Assembly (NCBI RefSeq): GCF_030052815.1
Contig: NC_079496.1
Coordinates: 14,957,100-15,021,099, forward strand
Origin: Hevea brasiliensis
Taxonomy: Eukaryota > Streptophyta > Magnoliopsida > Malpighiales > Euphorbiaceae
Direction: 5' to 3'
Length of the DNA stretch: 64,000 nt
Positions 20,891-34,216 of this stretch are shown piece after piece. The position numbers were made by a program, and so were the translations under genes. Position 1 is the first letter of the stretch, and every line of letters begins with the position of its first letter. Under the pieces are notes generated by a model. The model did not search any database, was not told the origin of the DNA, and worked only from the letters and a program-made list of their open reading frames with translations.

Positions 20891-22737
20891 TCAAATGAGG
20901 ATATTATTGGAATTCCATAAATTGTAAACTCTTATTAAAGCATTAAAAATAGATAAAATTACAATAATAACCTTAACGAAATTAGGATCGTCACGTAATG
21001 TTACATCATTTTAAGTGCAAGGTCCCACACTCACTTTGTCTGCCACTACTTATCTGCACAATTCTATTTATTTTTTTAAAAGAAAATTTATAGTGATTAT
21101 TAAATAAATTATAGCTTTAAAAACAGTTATTTTGATTATTAGTGTCGACTATCTCTACTGATTTTGCATATCTGATATATATATATACTATCTTATAATA
21201 GTATTAATTTAAAATAAAATAATAATAATATTAAAATAATTTAATTTTATAATATTGAAGTTATATTCTAAAATTATAAAATTTTAAATTTAAATATAAA
21301 TGAAAGCTGTAAAATATAAATGAATAAAAAATATGTTGATATTTACTAACTTGCATGTAATAAAATATTTTATTAAATAAATTAATTCGAATTAAATTAA
21401 TAAAAAAATTATCCAATTCGATTCTACAAGTCAATAAATAAAAATTTAGAAGAAAAGAAAAAAAAATTAATTTCAAGGTTACAATAGAAATTAATTAAAT
21501 CCAACTGTATCAAACTAATTAAATTAATTTTTTCAAAATTAAAACTGAAATGAATTTTATTATCTAATAAACTAAATTAAAATTTTAATTTAATTTAATT
21601 AAATCGGTCATTACGGTTTAAATATTGTATTTGAATTGTTGAATTAAATGTAAACTTTTATTTTTTATTTATAAAAAAAATTGAATAAAAAAAATTGAAG
21701 GACTTTTGTTAATTGAAAAAAAAAATATTTGGATATAAGAAACACATAGCATAAATTTTATAATAAAATTTAAGTATAATATAACAGAGAAAAATGAAAT
21801 ATAAATTAGTGAAATAATTTAATTTCAATATAAAGGCTGATTAGAGATGTGCTTATTTTTTTAATTTTAAACTGAATCTAACTTATTTTACTATTTTACA
21901 TTGGGTTTGATTCTTCATTTATAATTGAATGAAAACCATATGATAACCATCAATTCAAAATTGAATAAAAAATTCATTTATATATATATTTTTCTATAAT
22001 TTTTAAATATATTATATATTTTTAACATATATATATATATATATATACACACACACTCACAAGTTAAATCACCAAATAATTATTATATTAGATAATATGC
22101 ATTATCTTTTGATATATTAACATGCATGATCTGTAATTATACTTATACTTTATAATTAAAAATTATATAATTTTTTTCATAATTGACTTAAGTATTAATT
22201 GAATTATAGGGAGCCATTTATGAAAGATTTAGCACATATTATATTGTTATGCATTGATTATATGGAGCAAAAGTATACACAACACATTTAATTATAATAT
22301 GTTACATAATTGATTTAAGTACTATTAATAATTGATTTAAGTACTATTACTAGTTAAATTATAAAGAGAATTGATGAAATCTAGCATATATAATAATGCT
22401 ATGTACTAATTATATGGAGCCAAGGTATACATAATATATTTAATTATAATATTTTTTTTATAATTAATTTAATTGTAATTGAATTATAAAGAGTAATTGA
22501 TGAGAGATTTAGCATATATATATATTGTAGTTTTATTTATTAATTATATGAAGTTAAGGAAAACATAACATATTTAATTATAATATGTTTAATAATCGAT
22601 TTAAGTACTAATCAAACTATAACAAGCAATTGATGAAAAATTTAGCATTTACTATATTACCATATACTAATTATATGGAACTATGGTTTGCATGGCACGT
22701 ATAATAATAATTTATGATTTAAGTCTTACACTTATAA
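20891..22737. other. AT-rich low-complexity intergenic DNA with diverged tandem units
   Basis: No coding signal. From about 22190 to 22720 a unit of roughly 115 bp recurs in diverged form (phrases such as TGATTTAAGTACTA, GATGARARATTTAGCATAT and ATTATATGGAGC), suggesting an old tandem array. A TA microsatellite lies near 22028-22047. Confidence 0.5.
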
Positions 22738-22811
22738 TAGGGGATGAGCAGAATTTAGTTCAAACCTAAAAATCGATCGAACTAAATTAATTCAAATATT
22801 TGGTTTGATTT
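22738..22811. mobile_element. hAT-like MITE, left half (split by LARD insertion)
   Basis: Begins TAGGGGATGAGCAGAATT and continues with GTTCAAACC and AATCGATCG text typical of the abundant plant hAT MITEs that start TAGGGGTGxGCA. It stops at the LTR at 22812. The matching half lies at 31024-31319, whose far end reversed reads TAAGAGTGTGTAAATGG. The TIRs are degenerate and an 8-bp target duplication is not preserved. Confidence 0.45.
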
Positions 22812-23432
22812 TGTCATGGCCCGATCCCACGGGCTGGATCGACATTAGAACCAGGCCGGCATTAAGCTCCTAAGACCCTTAGTAAGCTTTACTGTTCCCA
22901 AATCTATAACCAAAGCCAAAATCAAGTTCCAACATGCAAATAAAATAAAATATTATATTTTTATTTGGGCCAACCCAACCCGATAACCATCAGAAACTAA
23001 AGTTAGGGGACCTGAGCTCAACCTTGATATCATCATTTATAAACTATTTAAATATCATAAAAATTTTCTATTTATTAAATACCAAAAATATGTAACCCAA
23101 TGTTATAGCAGAGCGCTAGTTATTAAAAAGATAAATAAATAAATAAGTAGACACAGTAAATTATTAAACTAGGAAGTACAACCTGCAGAGGAAAAATACA
23201 AGTTAGATTCGAAGAAATAAACATGCTCATTCCGCAATCTGGGAAAAATATTTGAACATAAATGAGCGTTCGACTCAGAGAGTTTAGATATTGATTACAG
23301 ATGTAATTTCTATAACTATCTAAGACTAATGCAATCCTACCATAAAATACACATCCAACACGTAAAACAAATAATTCACCCAATATTCGCATGAGAAGTT
23401 AATTTACAGCTACTCACACACCCAATGTATCA

Positions 23433-23487
<55 letters not shown>

Positions 23488-25268
23488 GAACTGATCCCCT
23501 ATACAGTTTTCTTAATCCAATACCTGCCAGCGAGGTCAACTCAAGTCAGACTTTCGCTTAATAATCTAAATGTGGAGGTCAGCGAGATCAATTCAAAGCT
23601 GTACTCACCTCGACTTATCCACAAAAAAGATCAAGTCCCAGTGAGTCAAGCTCCAATCGTTCTACCCATCCTACCCATATCCAATATCACAATGCACGCA
23701 CACAGCTCCAATTATTCTCAGGGTGATAGTCACAAATAAATAACAATAATTAAATATACAGTAACCAAAATGTCCGTAATATATTAACTATACATGTGCA
23801 TAATTAAATATTTATAAAATATATGAGCATGCCAGATATATAATTAATATTGAAATTGCAGAAATAATCAATATTCAACTCATAAATTGGTCAACTGGAC
23901 TGTAGCTAATCCGACTGGAAGGGGAAGATGGCCAGCACCGATTACCTAAACATACACACTGACCTCTATCAAAAGACTGAAAAAATTAAATAATTAATTT
24001 AAACTATAGATCAAAATAAATTCTAAGATCTTACCAAAATTTTGATAGTGTTTTTCATATAACTGAACCTAACCCCCTACAAGAAAATTCAATCAGCAAT
24101 AACACATAGGGCCTCAAGCCCACAATAATAATTATAATACCCATCCGAAGCCTACAAGAATCCTAATTAAGGTCAAATCCCCCAAACTCCAAGTCAAGTC
24201 CCTAACTCCTTTACAGTCAAAGTAATTATTTTCAGCACTCTAAAAATTATAAAAATATTTTTGGAGGTACTCTATATTATCCTTGTATTAATTAAAATTA
24301 ATTTACTTAATTTTACTAAGTCAAAACATTTTATAAATTTATCAACTAGTTTAACCTAGGTAAAAATTTACATAACTTAAGTTGAGGACTACCATTACAA
24401 ATTTTGTTACTTAGAACGTATCCGGAACGTCTGAAAATGCTAGAATCGACTATAATATTGACTATATTTTGGGACGAGCTGCCGGACAATCAAATCTGGT
24501 TGAAAACTCGATCTCGAGTGCCGGTGAGCTAACATTGATTCGATCGCACCTAAATGAAGACTAAAAATTATTAATAATTATCATATAATTATATTAAATT
24601 TTTGGGCATAAAAAAAGTCAAAAATCTCACCAAGTGATCTGGACCATGCAATGATTGTCTTTTTCAAATAGTGTCCGATCGGGGCAGGGTCAATCCATCT
24701 TGAAGGGTTCATCACTCTGAGTCTATCAGTGGTCTCGAATTTTTGATCCAACCGTCAGATCGCTAGAAATCTGACCGAAAAGCTTGAAAAGGTCCCATTT
24801 TCTCTCTCCTCGATTCTTTCTCCTTTGGCCACCATTAGAGTTGCTGCTATTCGGAAAACGGAGCCCATGGGTTGCTGAAGCAGTTGCCAACCTCCTTTGG
24901 CCGAAACATTGCCGGATGCGAGTTCCTCCTCCCTTCATGTCGTTTCATGGATGGTCTTCCTCCTCTCTTTGCTGCCTGGAGTGCTCCCTGCCGTCGCCTA
25001 ATGTCGGGGGAGGTGCTAGCCGGCTCTCCTCGTTGTCGAAGAAGATGAGACAGTGAGGGGAGGGAGGAAAGTGAGGGAGAGAGAGACCAAAAGCAGGGGG
25101 TGGGGGCGAGGGATGCTGTCTGCTGCGATTTTTGAAATTTTTTTTTACTTTTAATTACACTTTTGATCCTTGAACTTTTCGGGTTTATTCAAATAAGTCT
25201 AAAATTCTTTTTCAATTGGGTCCTGAATGCAATTTTGTGTATAATTAAACAATAAAGAAAATAAAATA

Positions 25269-25348
<80 letters not shown>

Positions 25349-25596
25349 TTTAATCAAACCTTAGAACCAAGATTGACAATAATGAAATAATACATTTTGA
25401 TAATTGATTTAATATTAATTTATAAAACTAATAATTTCAATTAAAATTAGACTATTAAATAATTTATAAAATATGTTTAGAAATAACATTAAAAATATAT
25501 AAATGAAAGTTTTACAAAAATTATAAATTAGTTAGATAATATTAAAATACTATATAAAAATATAAAATTTATATTTTAAAAATTCAGGTTATTACA
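22812..25596 (-). repeat. LARD 3' LTR (minus orientation)
   Basis: Aligns end to end with 28219-31023. It contains a TA microsatellite (about 23437-23485), a GC-rich block near 24780-25130 with an open frame on + of 90 codons that is broken or altered in the other LTR (so not a conserved protein), and a long AAT microsatellite (25272-25345) that is much shorter in the partner LTR. Confidence 0.85.
25272..25345. repeat. (AAT)n microsatellite in LARD LTR
   Basis: About 24 trinucleotides, nearly pure. The partner LTR has only a short interrupted run at 30727-30762, so the array expanded or contracted after insertion. Confidence 0.9.
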
Positions 25597-25599
25597 ATT

Positions 25600-25637
25600 C
25601 CCCTTCCCTCCTCCCCCAAACCCCCCCCCCCCCCCCC
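25600..25637 (-). other. Polypurine tract of LARD
   Basis: On the minus strand a 17-base G run, TTT, then GGGGGAGGAGGGAAGGGGA directly precede the 3' LTR. This is the expected position for plus-strand priming. Confidence 0.8.
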
Positions 25638-28202
25638 AATAAGAAACATTCATGCTCAAATTTTCGAACAAACTGAGGATAAAGAAAGGAAAGCTATTAG
25701 AACAGGTGCAAGCATTGTTCCTCCAGCTATGCAAAGATGTTTAAAAAAACACTTTGCTTGCCACTGTCCCTGCTGTAGCACGCTAGTTACCATCCTCCAT
25801 CTGTAATTAAGCTATTATATCTGAGTACTCGTTGATCTTTTTCTGATATCTCTAGTACTCACTATGCTTCCACTGCACTTAGATAGGGTATATAGCAATA
25901 CTAGCCTTCATTCCTTCCTATTACAAATCTCTGTGGTGTAAATATGTGACTTGTACTATCTGCTTTACAAAGTCTCATGAAAGTATCGTTCTAAAGTCAC
26001 TACTTTTACATGCACCTTACCCAAAATCATTGCTGATCCTGTTTGGTCATTTGAGCTTTAGTAAGACTTTCTCTGTGCTAAAGCACCTGTACTTTTTATT
26101 TCCATGATATTGTGAACTTCTCGCTTATTTCATACCACTAACCAGGTCCTTGTACCAAATCCTACTTATCTCATAGGTAACCAGCTGTATAGAGTTCCAT
26201 CCAAAAGTCAAACATTCATTACACCATTTATTGACATAAAAAAAAAAAGAAGAAATAATCTCTCCCCTAACATAAATGATAAGAGTTTATGTATTCTCGA
26301 GCCACCCAGTCAACACAACTTATCATATCTTACTCTTTTTTTTTTAAATGGAGTTGCTTGACTTCTGTTTGAAACTTCTTACTATCTAATGTACTTTCTG
26401 ATACATTAGCACTTAGATTGAGGCTTCATAGCTCTTTTAACCTACTATTTTACCATAACTTATCCTAAAAATTCCTCAGTGTCCCTTTCATGCTATTCTT
26501 TTTTGTCTTTCCTTGCCTTGTGCCTTTTCCTTCGAAGATATTCATCCCATTAGCGTCAACTGTAACCTTTTTACTTTTTAATCCTAACTTGACCCCTATT
26601 TCCATTACTTCCAGAATTTTAACTCTGCGAATGTTTTTCATTGGCACATATAGCATATAGTATCACACTATAGCACTAACTTACAGCTCATTTTATGGAA
26701 CTCAGGCAATTCACCATGGATGATTTTTTCTACTCCTCCCTCCTAACTTAACCATCAAAACATTATCATTCCCTACTATTCTTTGTAGGGAATTACTCTT
26801 TATGGTTAGATAGGTATCCTTAAGCCTATAAGTTCCACCTAAACTAACAGGGTAATGGTGAACGTGTATTCTATCATAAACGAACTATTTTATCTTTTCC
26901 TTATGCACTTCTTCTATATTTATACATATTCTATGATTTATTTATGCTAACTTTTGTCCTTGTCCTTTCCTTTACCTAGAGTATACTTTTGTCTTAAGCA
27001 ATAAGAAGTTAAGGAGGAACTCAGGGAATAGTAGTCATACATTCACTGTGTGATCTCTGTTCCTATCCTTTAGACTAAATACTACCCTTAAGAAGGGGAT
27101 CTATAGGGATTCTATTTTTCTCACTTCCACTTAAAAGCCAAAACTTAAGATACTAGGTATCTAAACCTGTCATTAAATTCAAAGACTTTATATCCATCAT
27201 GGTCTGATTACTTATGATTTCTACAGTGGAAGTTATACCCTTTCTGGGGTACTTGAGCCAACAACTCTCTCCGATCTCCTTTAGGCAGCAAGGTTGTACT
27301 TTGCACCTTGCTGAACACAAAGAATATACTATTCTTACTAAAATTTAGGCAAAACGTCAATTGTAAAGAAAAAAAAAACTATCCAAGATCCCATACCAAA
27401 GACTAGATGGTCTTAATCTGTAGGTGTTACCTTTACTTTGCAACTAAACTAAAACCTGTTGTCTTATAGCAGCTCCTGATATAACTCTAGCTCATACTAG
27501 GGTAACCGAATCACTGACTCTAGTTACCACTCAACTGTGACCTTTGATATTCTAGGTTAAGAGTTTTAAACCCCTAACTAGAAGTTGCAAACTCTTCTAC
27601 AGAAATAGAACTCTGTTCTAGCATAACTGTACCAAGCCGTCTACAAACACCCTTATTATGGAACACTATAGGGAAGCACGCAGTTCTACATAATAATTCC
27701 ATGTCGGTGCTATAATCTATAGCTTACAGTATAAATATCGAGAATATTGCATAGTTACTACGGTACATCCCAATAGATCAGGTTTCCAATCTTTTATCTC
27801 TCTCAAACCCACTGATACTATAACTTTATCTGATTATGCTATCCACTTATGACTGCTAACAGTGGTATCCTCACCCCTATCTAGGGCAACTATACTGCCA
27901 TAACTCACCTCTATGTACTCATGCCTTGTGCTAGATAGGTATGCCACCTAGCCCCATACTGGTAAGAACACATAACTTCTTGGAGTATGTTTTCCCGTGG
28001 TAGACCTCAACACGTCTACTAAGTCTAGTTCACATCACTATGTACTCCACAAAACTAAGACACTAAACTGAAACACTCTTACACTACACAAGGAATAATG
28101 TAGAATCTAGAAACAAGAAATTATAGAAAAAGACGAAACATGAACCTATACTCCGCATGCGACAGCTCTAGGTACACACTTTCCCATGAATCTAGAGCCT
28201 AA
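25638..28202 (-). other. Non-coding interior of LARD
   Basis: 2.6 kb with no ORF above 63 codons and no Gag, protease, RT, RNase H or integrase wording in any frame. The composition is markedly less AT-rich than the flanks. Confidence 0.75.
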
Positions 28203-28214
28203 GTTCTGATACCA
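28203..28214 (-). other. Primer-binding site of LARD
   Basis: TGGTATCAGAAC on the minus strand, four bases inside the 5' LTR. It is complementary to initiator-tRNA-Met with one mismatch. Confidence 0.8.
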
Positions 28215-28218
28215 ACTT

Positions 28219-28852
28219 TGTCACAACCCGATCCTATGGGCTAGACTAATACTAGAACCCTGGTCAGCATAAAGCCCACGAGGCGTATAGTAAGCCTTAC
28301 TATTTTCAAATCCATAACTAGGGCTAAAATTAAGGCCCAACATACAAATAAAATAAAATAAAATATTATATTTTTATTCAGGCCAACCCAACCAGATAAC
28401 CATTAGAAACTAAAGCTAGGAGAGCCCAACTCAACCCTGATACCTTCATTTACAAACTATTTAAATATCATAAAAAATTTTCATTTATTAAATACCAAAA
28501 ATACATAACCCGATGTCACAGCAGAGTGCTAGTTATTAAACAGATAATTAAATAAATAAATAAGTAGACATAAGCAATTATTAAACTAAGAAGTATAACC
28601 TGCGAAGAAAAAATGCAAGTTAAATGCAAAGAAATAAACACTCTCCTCCCGCAACCTGGGAAAAATATTTAAACAGGAATGAGCGTTTGACTTAGAGAGT
28701 TTAGATATTAATTATAGATGCGATTTCTATAACTATTTAAGACTAATGCAATCCTACTATGAAATGTACATCTAACACGTAAAATAAGTAATTCACCCAA
28801 TATTTGCACGAAAAGTTAATTTGGAGCTACTCACACACCCAGTGTATCACAT

Positions 28853-28912
<60 letters not shown>

Positions 28913-31023
28913 GAGCTGATCTCCTATACAGCTCTCTTAATCCAAGACCTACTAGCGAGGTCAACTCACGCCGGACTTTCGCTTAATAATCCAAATGCTG
29001 GATTAGCGAGATCAACTCAAAGCCGTGCTCACCCTGACTTATCCACAAAAAGGATCAGGTCCCAGCAAGTCAAGCTCCAACCGTTCTATCCATCTTACCC
29101 ATATCTAATATCACACCACACGCACACCGACACATGCACACAGGTTTAAATTATTCTCAGGGTGATAATCACAAAAAAATAATAATAATTAAATATACAG
29201 TAACCAAAATACTCTTAATATATTAACTATACATGTGCATAATTAAATATTTATAAAATGCATGAGCATGCCAGATACATAATTATATTGAAATTATAGA
29301 AATAATCAATATCCAACTCACAAACTGGTAGACTGGACTGTCGTTGGTCTGGCTGAAAGGAGAAAATGGCCAGAACTGATCACCTAAACATACACATGGA
29401 CCTCTATCAAAAGACTGATAAAATTAAATAATTAATTTAAACCATAGAATCAAAATAAATCTTAAGATCTTACAAAAATTTCGGCAAAGTTTTTCCTATA
29501 ACTGGACCTAATCTCTTGTAAGAAAATTCAACCAGCAATAACAATACAGGGCCTCAGGCCCACAAAAATAATTATAATGCCTATTCGAGGCCTACAAGAA
29601 TCATAATCTAGGTCCAATCCTCCAAACACCAGTTTGGGTCCTTAACTCCTTTACAGTCCAAGTAATTATTTTTAGTACTTTAAAAATTATAAAAATATTC
29701 TTGGAGGTCCTCTACATTGTTCTTGTATTAATTAAAATTATTTTACTCAATTTTACTAAGTCAAAAATATTTTACAGATTTATCAGCTAGCTTAACAAAG
29801 GTAAAAAGTTACATAACTTAAGTTTGGGATTACGCTTGCAAATTCTGCTAACTGAAATGTGTCCCAAACGTTTGAAAATACTAGGATCAATTGTAATATT
29901 GACTATGTTCCAAGACGGGCCACCAGACAGCCGGATCTGGCTGAAAACTCAATCCTGGGATCCGGTGAGTTATCATCAATCTGATCGCACCTAAACGAAA
30001 CCAAAAAATTATTAATAATTATCATATAATTATATTAAATTTTTAGGCATAAAAAAGTCGAAAATCTTATCAAGAAATCTGGACCGTTCGATGATCCTCT
30101 TTTTTAAACGGTGTTCGATCAGAGTGATGTCGATCCAATCTCGAAGGTTTCATCGCTCTGAGTCCATCGGTGGTTTCGGATCTTTGATCTAATAGTCGGA
30201 TCGTTGGAAATTTGATTGAAAAGCTTTAAAAGGACCCATTTTCTCTCTCTTTGATTCTCTCTCCTCTGGCCACCATTGGAGCTGTTGCTGGTCAGAGAAT
30301 GGAGCCCCTGGGTTGCTGAAATAGTTGCCACCCTCCTTTGGTTGGAACGTCGCCGGAGATGGCCAGAATCACGGCTTGAAATTCATGCACATCACTTGCG
30401 TTCCTCCTCCTTTCACTTTGTTTCATGGCCGGTCTTCCTCCTCCTTGCTGCTTGGAGTGCTCATCGCCGTCGCATGAGGCTGGGGGAGGTGCTACCCGGC
30501 CCTCCTCATCACCGAAGAAGGTGAAATGGTGAGGGGAGAGAGGAAAGTGAGGGAGAGAGAGACCAAAAGGGGGGGGGGGGGGGCTGTTTGCTGTGATTTT
30601 TGAATTTTTTTTTAACTTTTAATTACACTTTTGGCCCTCAAACTTTTCAGATTTATTCAAATAAGTTCAAAATTCTTTTTCAATTAGGTCTCGAATGCAA
30701 TTTTGTGTATAATTAAACAATAAAGAAAATATAATAATAATAATAATATAATAATAATAATCAAATTAATAACAATTTAATCAAACCTTAGAACCGAGAT
30801 TGACAATAATGAAATAATATATTTTGATAATTGATTTAATATTAATTTATAAAACTGATCATTTCAATTAAAATTGGACTATTAATTAATTTATAAAATA
30901 TATTTAGAAATAATATTAAAAATATATAAATGAAAATTTTATAAAAAATATAAATTAGTTAGATAATATTAAAATACTATATAAAAATATGAAATTTATA
31001 TTTTAAAAATTCAGGTTATTACA
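28219..31023 (-). repeat. LARD 5' LTR (minus orientation)
   Basis: Partner of 22812-25596, with TG...CA ends. It carries a TA microsatellite (about 28855-28910) and a G15 run near 30570. The homologous GC-rich block lies at 30240-30580. Confidence 0.85.
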
Positions 31024-31319
31024 AATTTAAAATATTTAAGAAATAAATTTTTTAGTTCGATTAAGAGAAAAAAATTTTAGTCGTTATTTTGTTTTGAATG
31101 TTTGAAATCAGTGACTAGATCTATGATTCTAGTATAGAAAAAAAATATGAAAAATTTGAAATAACTGAATATTTAAACCGAACTAAATAATTTTATTTCG
31201 GGTTGATTTGTTTTGATTGTTTTTATAGTTGGGTTTGGTTTTAATTTTAAATGAAATTTGATTTTTGAATTTTTAATTTGATTCAGTTCAAAATCAAACC
31301 AACCATTTACACACTCTTA
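31024..31319. mobile_element. hAT-like MITE, right half
   Basis: Continues the interrupted element from 22738-22811. The text shows the usual GGTTTGGTTTTAATTTT and CAAAATCAAACCAACC subterminal repeats and ends in TTTACACACTCTTA. It has no coding capacity. Confidence 0.45.
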
Positions 31320-33165
31320 TATATTTAACATTTAATTAAATAATATTAAATTAATATTTAATTATGATAATTTATTATTTTTATTTTCATTATATCCATA
31401 AACAATTGAAAAATGATTGGTTCTGCAGCATATGATGTTAAACTTTAGTGGGTCTTGCATAAAACATCTTCATCAAAGAATAAAATATTTCCTTAAGATG
31501 AAAAACATAGAAACGTAATCTTAATTTTTTTTTATTAAATATTGCTTCATAATCAATAAAAATTAATACCTCTCAATATTAAAGGATATTAATGTAATTT
31601 CACAATAATATTAATTAATAAAATTTTAATAAATATAAATAAAATGTTGAAAATACTAATTTACCCCTATTCATAATATTATTGTATTTAAAAAAGAAAT
31701 TTCAAATGGTTAGTTCATAAAACATGTTGCACATTGCGTTGATATACAAATTTCTGGAGAGAGAGATGGGAGATAATAGTGTGTGTTTTGTGTACGGTAA
31801 ACGATTGGAGTTTCTTGTTGAAGTATCTAAAGGGCTTGCCAGCTGGCTACCTAACTTAGTATACTGACACGTGTACAAAAAAGAGTTCAGTGGCTTCCCA
31901 TGTTCTTTAATTAGTTTTTTTAATAGAGTAATTAGAGTTGAGTCTAAAACGCTATTCGGTGAGTAATATAATTTTCAAACACTTAATTAAAATAAATATT
32001 TAATTAATTAATTTATTTTTTTAATGATGAAAAGTAGTATCATTTTCTAACAATAACTCTAATAATATTAAACTTAACAAAATAAATAAATAAAAAAAAT
32101 CAACTGAAGGGTAAAGAATGTTGTATACGAAATTATTTTGTTAATTAACAGTTGTATAATAGAAAAATAATTATTCTTATACTTAAATATAAATTTATAA
32201 AAAAAATAGTGGTTACTAAATTGTTCAATTTGGATAATACGCATGCATATAAACACAAGAGTAATTTTCATAATTTATCCCTGAATTTTTTTTATATTTT
32301 ATTTTTATTTTTTAATTTTAATTTATTATTAAAAAATTTATAAATTTTATTTTATTTTCAAAAAACCTCTATAACTTGCAATATTAAATTTTTAGAGTAA
32401 AAAAACCGTTTAAATTACTGTATAACATTTACAAATACAATTTTAACAAGTTTCAATAATGGATAAATTTTTACGTATTAATATTTTTATGATAAGTATA
32501 TATGATGGTTGAAACGATCAATATTTGAGTGTGAAAAAAAAGAGGATAAAAATATAATTTTATTTTTTTTTAATCTGGAAATCCACTATAATAGGTTTAC
32601 AGCAGGTTAAAAGATTTTTATAAAATAAATGATGAATTATAAAAATTATCCAAATATAGAAAATATATATATATATATAGTGTAAGTAGTTGAAAAATGG
32701 AAAATGGTTAACCTAACATGGCATATGTGGATGATGGAATAGACCCATAACTGATATTTGCACTTGTCAACGCTTGAGAGCTTATAGTGTGGCAAGAAAG
32801 TGCACTTGGAAAGAAACTAGCATGTCACTCTAGACAACAGGGAATGGGTAGTTGCTTTGTAATTATAATTAGAAAATTTGGTGAGCTTATTTGGAAAATT
32901 AGTTTGAACAATTCCAGCTTTATACTTGTTAAAGTTGTTAGGTTTATTGTTAATTGTCTAACTTACTTTATTGATTAAAGATATATCACTTATAAAATTA
33001 TAAATTATAAATAAAGTAATTTTTAAAAGTATAAAATATTAAATTTAAATCTTAGTTGAAATTAATTATATTAAAAAAGAATATTGATATTCTCGATTTT
33101 AATTAGAAACGTAAATGGAAAAATTAGGCAAGAAATTGAATTTAAAAAGGAAAATTATAATGGGG
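31320..33165. other. AT-rich intergenic region
   Basis: No gene. The segment at 32274-32600 looks like a decayed short repeat but has no clear ends. Very low complexity around 31960-32340. Confidence 0.5.
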
Positions 33166-33169
33166 GAAT

Positions 33170-33535
33170 CGTGGGGTTTAAGAAAGAAATCGCCAGCTGA
33201 GGGTGCAATCGCCGAAAGTTGAGACCCATACCCTTCGAGTCAATTTTAAAAAATGGTAATTGCCCAGAAATCAAAGAGAAATATTGTTGGGCAAAAGACT
33301 TCTCAAGCTGAAGGTGTTGCCACGTCATCACATGCCTTCCGCCAGGGATGGCTCCACTTTTGCCACGTGTACATGCACCGCCCTCGTCGACAGTCGCCAT
33401 CCTCTTTTTTTTTTTCTACCTTAGGATATGACAGATATGGCGCGTTTCGCACCGTGGACCACCCTCTCCGGTCAATGGACCGACCGGTCATACCATGCGA
33501 TGGCCACAAACCTAACCGAAGCTTATGCTCGAAAA
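33170..33535. promoter_or_regulatory. Third GC-rich island with G-box motifs
   Basis: Contains GCCACGTCATC near 33319 and GCCACGTGTAC at 33362-33372 (CACGTG at 33364), plus CCGGTC and GACCGG arms near 33469-33488. Overlapping ORFs on both strands (33155-33540) have no recognisable domain. The composition and motifs match those of the islands at 12110 and 13455, but the sequences are not obvious copies. Confidence 0.35.
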
Positions 33536-33540
33536 TTTAA

Positions 33541-34130
33541 CTCCTTTATTAAATTTGTGATCTGCTTATATTTAATTTATTTATTAAATTTATAATAAGA
33601 GTTAGGAAGCTGAAATTTAACTCATTTATTAAAAAAAAAACTAAAAATTAAGCTTAAATTCTATTATTAAATAAATAAGTGTGACCGAATTTTTATTGAG
33701 TCAAAATTCAAATAATTTACTAACGAGTTGATTCAATTTCACATTTTTAATGAATGAAGTAAATTACAACTAATGTATGGCATCAATAATCTAATAATTA
33801 ATACTAATTTAATTAATTAGATAGATTGTTTCATTATTTTGATTCATTATTTTGATGGATTGTTCATAACTCTCATTATTAATTGCATCAAATAAGATTT
33901 GAACTCTATTTTTTAAAAATATTGATTCATCGCTAAATTATTACAATAAGTTATATCATTGATTGATAATTAGTTATTAAAGAGAAAAAAAATTAAAAAT
34001 TAGAAATATCATATGATAATATTTTGATTATAATTTTAAATTGATTATTATTGAATTTTGAAATAATATATCAATAATTATATCAATCTTATAACATATT
34101 TTAATTAAAAAAAAATAGTGGGGCAAGAGC
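33541..34130. other. AT-rich intergenic region
   Basis: Nothing recognised. Confidence 0.5.
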
Positions 34131-34216
34131 AGGGATGCATATAGTGGTTGGGGGGTGGGGGTGGCGGTGGGGGGTTGGTGTGGGATGTGTGTGGGGGTGG
34201 GGGGAGGAGGGGGAGA
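34131..34216 (+). other. G-quadruplex-like cluster
   Basis: More than ten G-tracts of three to six bases in about 85 bp, separated by T, TG, GCG or A spacers. Several non-overlapping quadruplexes could form. The minus strand gives Pro/His-rich chance ORFs across it. Confidence 0.75.

Larger units (their letters stand above)
22812..31023 (-). mobile_element. LARD-type non-autonomous LTR retrotransposon (gypsy-like), complete
   Basis: 8212 bp: a 2785-bp LTR (22812-25596), a 2.6-kb interior and a 2805-bp LTR (28219-31023). In minus orientation the element begins with the LTR at 31023 (TGTAATAACC). The LTR ends GTTGTGACA, four bases follow, and then comes a primer-binding site TGGTATCAGAAC (28203-28214), one base off the usual iMet complement. 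The polypurine tract is at 25600-25637, next to the other LTR. Flanking pentamers GATTT (22807-22811) and AATTT (31024-31028) match at 4 of 5. The interior has no gag or pol reading frame. Long LTRs plus a non-coding interior define a large retrotransposon derivative, mobilised by enzymes from an autonomous relative. LTR differences are frequent by eye, so the insertion is old. Confidence 0.85.

Noticed and set aside
24784..25056. 90-codon ORF in the LARD LTR as a gene
   Set aside because: The homologous stretch in the other LTR (30276 onward) diverges in frame, so it is not maintained as protein.
28203..28214. tRNA gene fragment
   Set aside because: It is the primer-binding site complement next to an LTR, without the rest of a tRNA. 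No tRNA B-box-like GGTTCGAATCC was seen in the window.
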